Below, piece by piece: positions 34,192 through 47,990 of a stretch of 64,000 nucleotides of DNA. Position numbers and translations under genes: made by a program. The stretch is from Myrica gale (taxonomy: Eukaryota > Streptophyta > Magnoliopsida > Fagales > Myricaceae), in the NCBI GenBank assembly GCA_963930655.1, contig OZ005617.1:10914501-10978500 (forward strand). Reading direction: 5' to 3'. How positions within the stretch are numbered: position 1 is the stretch's first letter; the number at the start of each line of letters is the position of its first letter. The notes under the pieces were generated by a model. It did not search any database. It worked only from the letters and a program-made list of their open reading frames with translations, and was not told where the DNA came from.

Positions 34192-37100
34192 ATGGCTGGA
34201 ATAAATATAGCTCAATGGCTGAGTCTTCTATTATTTGCACTCCTATTCCTCAAAATAGAAGGCTTTAATGTAGGAATTACCTATGTCGAGAATGCGGTAG
34301 CAAAAGGAGCTGGTGAGAACATTCTTCCAAAATAAACCAATTGAAATTGATCGTGTTTTCTGTTCCTTTCGAATTTCAGTCTTCCCCCATAAATATTAAA
34401 CTCTTTCAAATCTCAATTTGTTTATGCTGTAAAATTTGACTTATTCTGCAGTTTGTTTGGATGGAAGTCCTCCAGCTTATCACTGGGATAAGGGAGTTGG
34501 TGCTGGAGTGAACAATTGGCTGGTTCACATTGAGGTTTGTCCTTTCGTTCTAACCTGTTTAACAGCTTTTTTTTCTTTTTTGACCAAAATATTACCTTAT
34601 TTATTTTATAAACTTTAAAGATAAACAAACACAAACCAAAAACAGAGGGTCAAACCCTTCATACAGCCAGGACTTTGAATCTAGTTGCTTAGGAACAAAG
34701 GGTTATTCGCCAGAACAAACTCTAGCAGCAGCCAAACGAGCAAGTTTAACAGATTTGGTTTGCTAATTTTCTTTTCTACCTAGCAAATTCAAAGTTGAAT
34801 TATTTTTTTTGTGTTATGGAAGGATCAGATAATATTTTAATTTGATAATATCTTTTTGTTTTCTTTAGTTTGTTTTGCTATCATCTTGTTGTTTGCTCTT
34901 TTTCATAGGGGGGTGGATGGTGCAATAATGTCACCGCGTGCCTTTCTCGTAAGAACACTCGTCTTGGTTCATCTAGGCAAATGGTCAAGGAAGTCGCTTT
35001 CTCTGGCATGCTGAGTAAATTTCAAAATTTCAATCCTGGTATGACTTAATTGTTTATTGATATAGTAAGCCTTTTCCAGCTAATTTCAAATTCATTCTCC
35101 TGTTGTTTCCCTTCTAATTGATTCTGTTTTAATATCCAGACTTTTACAACTGGAACAGAATCAAAGTTAGGTACTGTGATGGGGCGTCATTTACTGGTGA
35201 TGTGGAAGCAGTCAATCCAGTAAGTTATTTGGAATTCATTGAAAATTTGATTTTGTATGCTTTCTTTTTACTTTTGCTTTTTTGGTGGGTTTTTGATTAA
35301 ATAACAATTTGAGCAGGCTACTAATCTTCACTTCAGGGGAGCAAGGGTTTGGCTTGCTGTCATTGAGGATCTGTTATCAAAGGGAATGAGAAATGCTGAA
35401 AATGTATATCCCTACATTTTGTCAATTTTAACACACATATAATCTTCATTCCTATAACTCCTTAGGATTTGTGACTGCAGGCGATTCTCTCTGGTTGTTC
35501 GGCTGGTGGATTGACGTCTATTTTGCATTGTGATAGTTTCAGAGCTCTCGTACCTATACGTGCTAAAGTTAAATGTCTGTCTGATGCTGGTTACTTTATC
35601 AATGCGTAAGATCATATACTTACCCTACAATCCTAATTTCATATTCTAAACAGTATAACAGTCTAAGAGTTGTTTAATTTATACATTTGTGTAATTTGAC
35701 ATTATCACATTATGTAACAGGAAGGATGTTTCTGGAGCACAACACATTGAAGCATTTTATAGTGAAGTGGTTGCAACACATGTATTCATGCTCTCTCTCT
35801 CTCTCACACACACACAGATGATTAACGTTCGTTTTGCAACTTTATGGTTTTTACTTTCTGTTGTGCTTTCAATAGGCAGTTTATCTTCTGGTTCTTTCTT
35901 CCATCACCTCAAGACATATTGCCTGATTCTCAATGTATATATGTATTTATTTGGTGTAGGGTTCAGCAAAGAGTTTGCCTCAATCATGCACTTCAAAAAT
36001 GAGACCGGGGTTGGTAAGTGGATCTACTAATGTATTCATGTTACAACTCACTATTTCTTCTTCCATGGTACCAATGCCTTCGACTACAAAATTGCAGTGC
36101 TTCTTTCCCCAAAATGTGGCACAGCAAATCCACACACCAATCTTCTTCGTGAATGCAGCCTATGATTCATGGCAGGTAAGCTCATCTATTGGGTGTTTAT
36201 GATGATCTTTTCTAGCAATTCCTTGAAGGTTTGCATGTGGGTGCACCATTCTTCCTCTGGTTCTGACCTCTTGCCAGAAAAATTTGACACTTCCCATCGA
36301 ATTTTTACTACTGTTTTTCCATGGCCTGATTCATTAAATTAATTTTAAATCGAAAATTAGGAAACCTGCCACATTTACTAGGTTTAAGAAGTATGAAAAT
36401 CTTCTAGACATAGCATCTTACTTGCGGATGACCTATATCCTTTGATGCCAGTACATTTCCCGTCCCAAGCAGGTATATGGAAAGGGGAATAAAGTCGTGC
36501 AGCTGTGCTTCATTTGAGAGGATATACACTTCTTAAGCAACACAACGGATGTAATCTGAACCTTAAAGAGCCAACATCAAATGTCATCTATAATATCTTA
36601 TGCTTGATGCTATAGTTGGTCAGTCTCCACTGGCTTAGGGGAAAAAAAGTCAGTTTTGACTGGAACTGTTAATCTATTATTTACTTCATTTCATTGTCGC
36701 TTGGTCAAGTTGAAGCCTAACGCCAAGCACAAATTCACCCCACTAATCCAGCCACCTAATCCAGGTCATGGAACCTATAGTGATTTGTTCTTGTTCTCTA
36801 GAAACATTCTCTTTTGTCGTCCCTTTTTGAAATTTGATCTGGTTAACACCCAATAGAGTGGTGGTCCTGTCTGGTAAAGAGTTTTGCTTCATGTTGCCCA
36901 CTTTTGATTCTGTTAAGGCAAGCTTTCTACTTGAGGCTGGTCTAATAAGTTTTTCTTTCTTTATTTAGACATCCAGAATGCCGGACCACTGGGTTGTGAA
37001 GATGGTTTACCCACCTTCAATAGCCTCATGTGACTTTTTCTCAGCAAATATGTCACGTCATTAAATCCTATGATAGACATTATCAGATATAAATGAAGTT

Positions 37101-38042
37101 CTATTCTTTGAATTTCTGAATACTTATTTCATAATGTTCTCTCTCATGCCTCTAGAGCCTGACTGATTTTTTCTCGTAGATTAAAAATATTTTGGCACCA
37201 GGTGTTGCTGATCCCCATGGCTTCTGGCATAGCTGCAAACTTGATATAAAGAAGTGCTCACAAAGTCAAATCACAACCATGCAAGGTGAATACCGGAAGC
37301 CTTGTTTATATCCATAAGTAACTTTTATAAGGGTCTTGAAACACTATCTAAACCCTTAATGCGGAGTAAGCTTGTTTTGCATTTATTAATTCTTTGTTTT
37401 CCTTTTCTTGGGGAGGAGGGTAAGTGAGAAATTTGGTGATTTGGTAATTGTGTCAAATTATCAGCAAAGGAGTACACATACAGGGTTTCTTTCTGGCTGA
37501 CCCTGTCTCCCATTTCCACAAAAGCTTTTATGCACCAACCTATAATGTTCATAAGGGGTATATAAATGATTATTACAACTGGTTTCTGAAAATTTTGCTT
37601 CCTATCATGATGTGCATGTCCAGATTTCAGGCTGCAGTTTTTAAGTGCATTGAATGGACTAGGCACCTCTTCATCTAGAGGATTATTTATAGACGCTTGC
37701 TACGCCCACTGCCAAACCGAAATGCAGGAGACATGGTTAAGAGATGATTCTCCGTTGCTGGGTGGAATGGTATGATGCAGCTTTATCTTCTCCTGTTCTT
37801 CATTTCATTAATGCAAAATTTTCTTGTTCTGCTTATAGATGTTTCATTGTTTGCTTTTGCCCCTTTCACTCGGCAGACACTAATTCTGTTTTTGTATGCA
37901 ACATGTTCCACAGACAATTTCAAAGGCAGTTGGAGACTGGTATTATGACCGAAGTCCCTTCCAAAAGATTGATTGCCCTTACCCATGCAATCCCACTTGC
38001 CATAACCGTGTTTTCGAGCCAAAAGAACACTCAGAATTATAG
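34192..38042 (+). CDS. Pectin acetylesterase PAE1 (12 coding exons, 399 aa)
   Basis: Removes acetyl groups from cell-wall pectin; the product is expected to be secreted. Exons: 34192-34312, 34452-34534, 34909-35038, 35140-35219, 35317-35403, 35481-35605, 35721-35781, 35960-36013, 36098-36175, 37180-37285, 37624-37769, 37914-38042. All introns are GT-AG and the joined frame is open (1200 nt). The N-terminus is a signal peptide ([20 protein letters not shown]). Family motifs: GGGWCNN at residues 69-75 (oxyanion region), nucleophile GCSAGG with Ser174, Asp270 in AAYDSWQ, and His337 in DACYAHCQ. The C-terminus has the conserved [11 protein letters not shown]. Length is normal for plant PAEs. The ATG directly follows an acceptor. 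A TRIM lies in its promoter. Identification is firm; expression is unknown. Confidence 0.95.
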
Positions 38043-39169
38043 ATTTTATCATGAAAGATGAATCGTTTTTATGAATGATAGTGATCAGGGTAGTTTGAGC
38101 TTTTGAGTCGAATAAACGTCTTTTAGATATAAGCAAAAGGCATCGCTCCACAAAACGTGGGCGCTGGATGTCCTGCATCATTGTCAATTTATGCGATTAT
38201 TACTCTCAATAAAATACCTTTCACTCAATTTCGAATTTGAATCTGAGCGTCTATGTAGTAAGAACCCATTTTCTTTAACCATCAGCTTCTTAACAATTAA
38301 TTCTTGATGAAAGTGAGGTAAAGGTTAGGTAAAGGATAGGTCTATCTTAAGGGAATGTCTGAAGACTCGTGTCTAACCTTGCATAACGAGCCACTTGCAA
38401 ACCCATCTAGGCCACTCTTGATAGGTATGGCATTCTATGTCGATCTCCATTGGAGATCAGATAATGGAAACACAAAGGGGAAAAGGGGCATATAATAGAT
38501 GTTCATCAAACAGCCTCTAGAAACAGTGTTATAAAGAAGGTAGTTTACCATTAAAAGATTGAGAAGGATCCATCTTGGCCAGATAAACATGTTACATACT
38601 CAAGCAGTAAAGAGGTAACAAGGAAAGGCAAAAGATTACTCTGTTTATGCATCTCCAATCCTGATGGTTGAAAAAAATTGCCGAAATAGATGCAGCTGAG
38701 GAATGAAATATACAAGGATCTCGAAACAAAGACATAATTGAAAAAAACGGTTAAATGATATATTTGTTGCAGTTAAATTTGGAATTTCCAATAACAGTTT
38801 ATTGTTAAGTACTAAAAGTAATTCAAAATTCAAAACCAAAACCTCAAAATAAATATTTGTAGACCTAAAATTACGTATAGCACATCCCATATCAATGAGT
38901 CCCTCGGCCCCTTATGTTTGAATTTGCGATTACATCCCTTTCGTTTTTTAAAAAAAGTAATCATTATCCATCGTTTGATTTTGCTGTTAAATTATACCAA
39001 AAATGACCTAAATATCCCTTAAAGATAATATTACAAAATATATTGAAAAATTTAGAAAAATAAAAAATTGATATATAAATTAAAAGTTATATTTTCAAAA
39101 TAAAAATATAGAACTTATATTTTATTATTAATTTTGTGTTTTTTCTAATTTTATCATGGAGGACATTTT
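38043..39169. other. Spacer between the PAE duplication copies
   Basis: PAE1 3'-UTR (an AATAAAATACC-type signal at about 38209) and then AT-rich DNA with no supported gene. A few short direct repeats (AGGTAAAGGTTAGGTAAAGG, about 38317) are the only structure seen. Confidence 0.5.
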
Positions 39170-39699
39170 CGGTCACAACCCTAACTTATAAAGTTTCAAA
39201 TAAAAATCATGGGGATGTTTGATTGTGAAGATTTTGAATATTAAGATTTGTAAAATATTATAAAGTAAAGATATTTTATGAAAATTAATAAAAAGATAAA
39301 AGAGAAATTTTTTAATAAATATTATAATAATAATAAATATTTAATTAATTTTTTAATATTAACCCTAAATAATTATACCCATAAGGTTAAAACAAATCTC
39401 ATATCGAACGTCGAATAATACACATATCTTGAACCTAATAATTCCGGCTCCACTCACCAAGAAAAAAAAAATATAATTCCGGCCCCACTCTTTTGTGACA
39501 TATCGCGTAACCTGATAAGATTCTGCGCTGTCCCTCTGTACTTTTGCAGTATGCGGGGCCGGGTCGACCGACAAACTTCGTACATGCTAACTAAAAAATA
39601 AAGCAATCCTTGCTGGTGAACAGTGCGAATCAGTGTCGGCTCTTGGGTTCTCTGCTCCTCCTGCACTCGTACTTCAGACTTCTTTCGCGCGCGTGTGGC

Positions 39700-39706
39700 T
39701 ATAAAA
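39700..39706 (+). promoter_or_regulatory. TATA box of PAE2
   Basis: TATAAAA in the same context as in PAE1. The upstream promoter is free of the TRIM. Confidence 0.7.
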
Positions 39707-41092
39707 GCACTTGAATCAAAACCATTCTACTCGCAGAAGCCACCGCCCAGTGCACCAATAGCTCATTATTTCCCTCACGATCTATAAAACAAGCTCGTTG
39801 AGATATTTAAGGTACAGCTCGTGATTCTCAGAACAAGTACGTTGTTGCGTTCAGAAAACAGACTAAACAAAAGGATACATGGTTGCTTATGTTTTTCTTC
39901 TTTCTCTTGGGAATTCCTAGAGAAGTAGGTAGCTTGGATTTTGTGAACATTTATGTGTATAATGGGAAATGCTGGTTGTTGTATTAATATATGTGGAATT
40001 ATCTATTTGGTGATGTTTCCTTTGCAGGAAGGGACGGTCGGTGTTGTTCTGCGTAATCAATATCAAAGGTCGGATTTTGGTTTTTGAGGCTCAATTTTGC
40101 AATATCTATCCCTTTCAGGTTAGAATGTCTTTGGGGTTTGGTTTCTTATCCGAGAAACCAATCAAATGGATTTAAGTCATCGAAGTGATTGTCTAAAATT
40201 TACCAAGTAAATATAACGGTAATTGCATGTATTAAAATTACTAAGAAAAAAAAAGATGAGGACAAATGATGAGCCAATGACATCGTATGAGTGCTTTCCC
40301 TTTTTCTTTTCCTTCTCATTTTTGGTACATATATCTTATCTATTCATATACATGTTTTATTTCCCATTCATTGGTATAATATATAGTCCGTCACCTCTGC
40401 CTGCCCATTGACTTGGAATTAATAGTTTGACATGACCTTACTGTGGATATAACGAGCATCTAGAAAGAGGAAAAATTGTAGCTATTTTTGGATTGACCGA
40501 GTTATCCGCATGAGTATTCCTTAGCCATAGCAAAGTAATTTTTTTTAAAAAAAATTGAGCCTTTTTTCTTACAACCATTAGATAGTTTACATGATTCATT
40601 TTGCCACATATCTAAGAGATATATTGGAGCGGGCCACGTAGATAATGTCACTTGATATTTATTAAAGTGACGGTTTTAAATCCAAGTATTACTAAAATTT
40701 GTACGGGGTCCAAATCGGGACATTAAGTAGTGTTTGCAAATTCAAAATATTGGGAAATTTTTTACCCGTCCAAAATTTTTCAATGCAAGCATAAATAACT
40801 AAAAATTTTGATTAAGAAAATAATAATAATAAAAATTTAAAATCATTTGTTTATCCCCATCAAATCATCTAATTTCTTTCTATTACAATAATGAAATAAA
40901 CATAAAAACTTCATTCAAATATCTCTATGTTCACTTTTTCACTCACTTTTATAAATTTCTATTTTTTACTGTATTTTTCTCAAAATCAAATAAAACTCTA
41001 ATCTATCTCAATTTACACAATATTTTCAAATTTTCAAAAAACATTTGGTTTGGAAACACTAAATAGTTTCTAAATTAGGTCAGTGAGCCTTT

Positions 41093-41418
41093 GGCTCAAT
41101 TTACACCTCCTCCCTTTGGGGAGGATTGATATGGGGTCGAATCGCCCTAACCGCAGGCTTGGGCTATATTCGTTTACACCAAATTTTTAGGATTTGCATC
41201 CTACTTTTATATTTACAATCCAAACATCGCACAAAACATGTATTCCAATACAACACTTTATTACATTTTTTAAAAACATCAATCTATTTTCACAACTTCT
41301 GCACGCATATCAATACAACTTTAACATCATCTAAATATTCACAATTTTATCAGAATCATACAATTTTCCTCCAAACAAACGTCCCCTGTCCTCCTCTCAA
41401 ATTTGCCTAGAAAAAAAA
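41093..41418 (+). mobile_element. SINE copy in PAE2 with a 226-bp insertion
   Basis: The same SINE as at 33664. About 41163-41388 has no match in copy 1 and sits within the SINE body. Its edges (GGGCTATATTCGTTTACACC and, inverted, GGGGACGTTTGTTTGG) are weakly similar, like a degraded hAT-type MITE. No clean TSD. Confidence 0.5.
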
Positions 41419-41699
41419 TACTTAAAAATTAGACTTCATTGGTTGAGGCGTAAGTTCTTTTGTTATGTCTGAAGAACCAGATTCTTTTTTAGTTTGATAA
41501 CCCAAGTAAGTATATTCATTATTCACTACAAAAAAATATGACTTGTAGTGACAAAATTGCTTGTCACTAAAAGTCAAAATTTTGTCACTAAAGTTTTTAG
41601 GGACGAAATTTTTTCGTCGCAAGGTTTGTCAGCGAAAGAGCGTCACGAAAATTTTTTGGTGACGGAAAACTTTCGTCACTAAATGAAACAATGTGATCA

Positions 41700-42330
41700 G
41701 TACAATTCCCGATGGATCGGAACGTTACAATCGATCGTGGTCCAGTCAAACACGGTCGATCGTTAAGGGAATCGATCGGACGATGAAACCGAAGGGATCG
41801 ATCAGGTTGATCCACGATCGGTCGGACCTTTTTTTGAAATGATTGATCACCAATTTGAGGACGATCGAACGGTAAACAATGAAGATATATCAATTCCATA
41901 TTGATGATTGATCGATACATTTAACCGATCGAATATTATGAAGAAGACGATCGATCGTTTTAGTTTTACCGATCAAACATGTTTTTCTAACTGATCGATC
42001 ACTTGATTTGGACGATCAAACGTTGTATTAAGAATCGATCAGTCGGTTATGTTAGCGATGAAACGATTATTTTCGAAGTGATCAATCGGTGGCACATGAC
42101 GATTGATCGTAATGTTTGGATGATCGACCGGCTATTTCTCTACCAATCGGTCGCTTATATTACCGATGGATCACTTTTTGCTTACCGGTCAATTGCTTGG
42201 ACGGGGCAAGCGATCGTTGATGTTACTAACTGATCGTTATTTTAGGCGTATAATATTGGAGATCGAACAACGGTATTCGCAATCGATCATGTTCACAATA
42301 ATCGTTCAATCGCTAGAATTGTCGATCGAA
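41700..42330. repeat. CACTA-2 left subterminal CGATCGATCG array
   Basis: About 25 copies of ATCGATCG-type words, many as (A)CGATCGATCG(T), spread over 630 bp. They are palindromic and spaced irregularly, so not a tandem satellite or CRISPR. Confidence 0.8.
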
Positions 42331-42569
42331 AGGTATTAATAGAATTATTTTTTTTCAAAAAAAATAATAATAATGGAAAATATTATATACCACATACTAT
42401 TACAATAACAATACAATACTCACATTCATAAACATCAATAATAATACATAATGGTCTGTAATTAAACCGAAAATAATATCGTAATAGTACATAATGTAGC
42501 AATCACAAAGCATAAATATTACAACATATCACATCTACCTAGGTCAGTCCCCAAACTAGCTGAATAGTC

Positions 42570-44223
42570 GTTTTGAAATGTCATGCATTTTCTTGTCCAT
42601 TACAGTGGACATGTGCTACTCCAACTCCTTTGATATTTCTGCCCGAAAGCGTTGTTGCTCCTTTCGCATGCGCACTTGCTTCTTTTGCATGTGCTCCTCA
42701 TGCTCTACTCGCATGCGCTTTTGATTCTTTTTTATGCCCTCCAACTGAATGCACTTTTGCTCCACCCGTTTCTCCTCAAGGTGGTCCCGTAGCGTGACTT
42801 TCATCTCAGCTTGGTTCTTCGTAAAGTCTTGCAAGTCTTTTTCTCTAGCAGCTCTTATCGCTTCTATCTCATCCCTTGTCTTCGCTAGCTGGTGTTGTAG
42901 ATCAGAAGACTGTGTACCTAAAGTTTATGTAGGTGCATGTTTAACTGCGCGTCCTAATCCCCAAACATATCCCGACTTCTTGCCTAATATCTCAGAATAT
43001 ACTTCAATTTCAGTTTAAGCCTTCTTTCCCTTCTAAAACACACTAGCGCTGGAATGCATCATTCATTCCTAAAAAAATGACAATAATTACCAGAAACATT
43101 AAAGTAGATAAAATGTAATACATACATCTTTCAACTAGATTAAAATGAAAACGACTTACATAAATTTCTCTCGCTCCTTCCAAGGTCCAAACAACATCTT
43201 TATTTGTATAATTCGTCTTATACAACTCTGCTGGATTGATTTCGCCACTGTCGAGATTTTTCTACATGGAAATAGCATAAACTTATTGACAAACAATTTC
43301 AAAGAATACGAATATATCAATAAAATTCATAATTTAGTACTTAACTTACCATGCAAGCTCGTGTGAGCTGGAATGAGCGTGAACCAATAACATGGTTCAT
43401 AATCAACTTTGATCTATTTATCTTATTTGGCTCGCTTCGTTTCTGCGTTATTTTAAGTAATTACATATAAAAAGAATGTAATATATTAAGCAACAAGTTT
43501 TTGTAAATCGCGTACCACAAATACTTCCCTGGTGAACAGAACGCATAGCTCCTTCCACTGTTCTTCCGTAGTATCAGGATGAGGCTTCAGCAACACCGCC
43601 TCTTTACTCGGGAAAATTTTAAAATACGCATGCATCCGATTGTGGTGCGTTCGATTTGCCGTCAGCATAGTCTCGACCACTCTCCTCACATCCTCTTGAA
43701 GGGTGTAGTCAAGGTCGAAGTGGTCCTGTATAAGTACTAAAATATACAATATTACAATGATAGACGAAATGCTTAACCAAAAATACTATGTTTATGAGTT
43801 TAATCATACCAACACCTGGTCGATAATTTACTCCTTCGCTTCTACTAGAACATCAACCCACTTATTAACGATGATCGGAATTAGCCCTCATACCAACATT
43901 CCAATATTGGTTGATAGGGTGGCAACAGTAGAAGACTCTCCTCCACACTCTCTCTCCGGGATATGCACCGATAATTTCTCCGGCCCAAGACTCTTCTTTA
44001 AACCGACCCCAAGTGTCCTACCTCGCTCGCGCTTAGAAGCAGATGTCACTGCATAAAATGAAGTTAGAAAATTTATTCGGTCGTTTAACTTAAAACAATA
44101 AAATTTAACATATAATAATTTCTTGCATGCACAACTACTAGGACAAGTCGACGTGCCTTGACTCATGGAGGCATGCGGTCTCGGAGGTGGAGCACTCAAA
44201 CTAGGACTCGGGATCGAACTCAC
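42570..44223 (-). pseudogene. Ptta/En/Spm plant transposase (TNPA-like), CACTA-2
   Basis: Read on the minus strand, the N-terminal part (44223-43888) includes KRERGRTLGVGLKKSLGPEK. A second exon (43749-43486) has DLDYTLQEDVRRVVETML and EEQWKELCVLFTREVF, typical of the Ptta domain. A third (43225-43043) and a coiled-coil tail (42834-42616) follow. The expected GYVWGLG-type motif is at about 42960. Stops and frame changes are present. In autonomous CACTA elements this protein binds subterminal repeats and aids excision in the nucleus. Confidence 0.7.
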
Positions 44224-44289
44224 AGTGAGCGGAGTAAGTGAGCCATGCAGCTGTCCAGAAGTAACAGAAGGAAATTTCCGTCAACGATT

Positions 44290-47200
44290 CATCTCACCGT
44301 ACAAGATGTGACATAACAAACAAACGAAAAAAATATGGTAAAAGAGACAATAACAGTAAAAACACTTCAGAAAAATCAATATTACAAAGAAAATATATTT
44401 GAAAGAAATTATTAATCAGAATCTGATTCTTGCACGTTATCGCTCGATGCCTCATCCTCAGTTGAATCGCTATCACTTTCAAACGAATCTTCGTCCACAC
44501 TTTCCTCTCTATTTTTTCAATTTCTGCTTCATCCCCCTCCGAAACATCATTACTATCTATTTGTCTTTTCTTCCACCAATCAATTGCATCAAAAGCTTGG
44601 ATAACGTTTGGCGCAATGTCATCCCTCCATAGCGAATTAAGGTTAGACTGTCGGAAGTCTATAAACAAGTCAATGACATCGTCCTCCTGATACGCTTCGT
44701 TCATGATGGTTGCTCCCGATTCGATGTTTACATCAACTTCACCGTCCAAATCTAGGTCGGGAATGTCATATGCATTTATACAAGACAAACTTTGCACGAC
44801 TCGCCAAGTAGGTCCATGCATATTTTTTACTGGATAAAACACTTGACTTACTTGATTTTCAAAAACAAATGGATCTTCTGAATACCACAGTCGGTAAGTG
44901 TTTATGCTCTTAAAGTTCTCGCTGGTTCGAATTCCACAATTAATCAAACATATTGTACTTCCCTGCATTGCATGGCATAAATGTCTACAAGTCTCCCGTA
45001 AAATTCTATTGGATTTCCATCATGTGATCCCAGTACTACAATACCACTGTTTTGAGTTCTCCATCGTTCTTCCCGTTGTACTGTACTATATCTACATCCT
45101 TTCACAAAACATGCATAATACGCATCACTTGTGCATCAAGCCCATGCGTCCATGAATACAATTCATCGACCGATGTACATGGATTTTGAGAAAGTAATTT
45201 TTGAACCTACAGCAATATATTATAAGGTCATTAAAAACAAAGACACGATATTAATTAGATTTCCTTCTCAGTAACACTTACTCGCCCTAAGAACCAATCC
45301 GGAAATTGTTCCTCATGTATACGAGAAATGTCACCAACTCCTTGCGCACGAAGTTTATCCATGTGTTCACAGTAACAATAAAGTTAATTAGCGACTATGT
45401 ATTACAGTAGAACTTGAAATTTTATTTTACTTACTCTAAGTAGTTGCTGATGCCTTTGCAATTTGTTCAACACATACCACCGAGCTTTTCTTGAACTCTG
45501 TTCGGTCTATGTCATGCTCTTTTGCAGCCCCTGTCAATCTAATTCTCTAGGGTGAACACATCCAGTGACATTTCTAGTACCTCCATCTCGCTGTCAAATC
45601 ATAGTTTTGATCTCTGCGATTAAATATTGTTTCAACCCCTCGGAGGTACTAAGAACAAAATGTCGAACACTTATTTCCAATATATGCTTATGCAATCAAG
45701 CCTTCGGAACGCGATTTATTTTTCATAGACGATTTCGAGACACCCATTAATCGTTCAACTAGGTACATCCATCTGTAATGCACCGGTATAGCAAGCATTG
45801 CTTCGCGCAGTAAATGGACCGCCAAATAAATCAATACTGTAAAAAAAAATTGAGTGGAAAAATCATTTCCAACTTGCATAAATTAACCCGATATCTATCA
45901 ACATCCTCTGCAACACATAAATCTTCAACTTTCGTGAGCACAACTCTCGAGACGCGATTTATTTTTCATAGACCGTTTTGAGACACTCATTAACTGTTCA
46001 ACTAGGTACATCCATCTGTACTGCATCGGTCTAGCAAGCATTGCTTCGCACAGTAAGTGGACCGCCAAATGCATCAATTCTGTAAAAAAAAAGCGGGTGA
46101 AAAAATCATTTCTAACATGCATAAAATTAACCCGATATCTATCAATATCCCCTGCAATACATAAATCTTCAACTTTCGTGAGCACAACTCTCGAAAGAAC
46201 AAACATAATTTGGTCACTGCGCCACTCACGTCTTCATTCAACAACCCTCGGATCATCACTGGAAGAACCCTCTGCAAGAACACATGACAATCATGACTTT
46301 TCATTCCTGACATCTTCAACTCATTTGGATTCATACAACGTGATATCTCATTAGAATAACCATCGGGAAACCTCACGTCTTTCAACCACTCACGGGCCCA
46401 CCTTAGCTCTTTCCGAGTTAAAGTGTATGCCTTTTGAGGCATCAATTCGACCCGACAGTCATGAAACAAATGTAAGTCTTTTTTAACACCCATTTCAGCT
46501 AAATATCTATGTGCACCTGCTAAATCCCTGGTCTTGAACTCGATGTTCATCACTATCCTAATCACGTTGTCACATATGTTCTTTTCGATTTGCATCACGT
46601 CCAAGTTATGTCGTAACCCTAACGTACTCCAATACGGCAGTTGGAAAAAAAAAGATCTTTTTTGTCCAATTCAAACATTCCGACGCTTGTTTCTTCCCCG
46701 ACGCTTTACCAAAGATAGTCTCCTCGACATGCATCAACTATTTCAATATGTCCTCACCACTCAACTCCCCGGCCGGAAGTCTATGTTCTTCTTTCCCATC
46801 GAACGTATCCACATCAGATCTCCATGCATGCCTCTCCCCAGTGTCAAGTATCTGCTATGATCCATATAACACATTCTTCTCCTATGTTTCAACCACTTAT
46901 AGTTAGTGTCAACATTACACATTGGACATGCCAACTTCCCTTTGGTACTCCATCCAGATAATTTGGCATATGCTGAGAAATCATTTATGGTCTACATCAA
47001 AGCTGCATGCATCTTAAATGTCATCTCATCTGAAGAGTCATATGTCTCAACTCAATCTTCCCATAATTGTTTCAACTCGTCCACTAAGGGTCGAAGATAT
47101 ACATTTATATCAATTCTCGATGACTTGCGACTGGGATCAAAACAGTCATAAGTGAAAATGGAAGAACCTTCATACACCTCTATGGGGGCAAATTATAAAG

Positions 47201-47990
47201 AAACACAACAACTGGCCAAATATTATACGCATTGCTCATGTTTTCGAACCGATTGAACCCGTCCGAAGCAAGACCAAGGCGGACGTTGCAGGAATCTTAA
47301 GCAACTCAACCATGATCCTTATCAAAATTCTTCCAAACCAATGAATCTGCAGGATGTCTCATACTCTCTCCATTGTCGACTCGTTTCCCCTTATGTCATC
47401 TCATGTCATGAGCTATATCTTTTGTGGTAAATAAATGTTTAAGTCTAGGGATTAAAGGGAAATGACGCAACACTTTCCTGGGAATTCGCTTGCGCAAGTC
47501 ATCTTCGAATTTCCACCGAGACACCCCACATACCAGACATTTGTCTAACTCATTGTTTTTCATCCAAAACAACACACAATCATTCTGACATGCATGGATC
47601 TTATCGTAATTAAACCCAAGACCCTTTCCCAATTGTTTCTCCTAGTAATACGATCTCGGTAACGTCTCCCCCACTGGCAATGCCTCATTAATAAACTGTA
47701 ACACCATATCAAATGCTTAACCGATAAGTTATTCTCCAACTTTCATGCAACAGCTGGACCGTAAATGACAACTTACTAAAATTTCTACATCCAGGATACA
47801 GTTCACGCTCTACCTCTTACCATAATTTATCAAGTGGTGTCAAAGCCTTCGGTCCCGAATTGGGGGTTTCCCTAATATCAAGGTTCTCCGTTTCAACCCC
47901 TGCCACACCTTCTAGCCCGCACAAACATCAGTTAACATTTTCTCCATCCCGTCAGAGCTATCTCCCTCTAAATCCTCTTCGCTATGTGGT
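44290..47990 (-). pseudogene. TNP2-type CACTA transposase, broken
   Basis: From high to low coordinates: a Transposase_21 start with YDKIHACQNDCVLFW and CLVCGVSRWK (47632-47396), then LASDGFNRFENMSNAYNIWP (about 47250), then MKSHDCHVFLQRVLPVMIRG (46320-46240). A DUF4218-type segment is present twice (45709-46194), and a DUF4216-type segment with SEDPFVFENQVSQVFYPV (44900-44820) comes last. An acidic tail follows (about 44540-44400). Multiple stops and frameshifts make it inactive. This is the catalytic gene of the element; transcription would come from the right end of CACTA-2. Confidence 0.8.
45709..46194 (-). repeat. Tandem duplication of a 243-bp DUF4218-coding unit
   Basis: The units 45709-45951 and 45952-46194 are alike, each carrying minus-strand LAVHLL(C/R)EAMLA and (Q/H)YRWMYLVE. 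The period is 243 bp, or 81 codons, so the duplication is in frame. Both include a likely intron boundary near the poly-A stretch. Confidence 0.8.

Larger units (their letters stand above)
31430..38005 (+). repeat. Tandem duplication, copy 1
   Basis: Matches 39170-41520 plus 52272-56522 through promoter, leader exons, SINE and all coding exons, at high identity. The 5' limit is approximate. At the 3' side homology stops inside the last coding exon after CCATAA. Confidence 0.85.

Noticed and set aside
37325-38187. Open frames on the minus strand across PAE1 exons
   Set aside because: They are shadows of PAE1 exons 11-12 and introns, with no own features.
41700-42330. Dense CGATCGATCG repeats considered as a CRISPR or satellite array
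   Set aside because: Spacing is irregular, the units are palindromic and short, and the position is CACTA-subterminal in a plant genome.
43888-44223. Ser/Pro-rich 111-aa frame as a host gene
   Set aside because: It is the N-terminal exon of the CACTA-2 Ptta gene.
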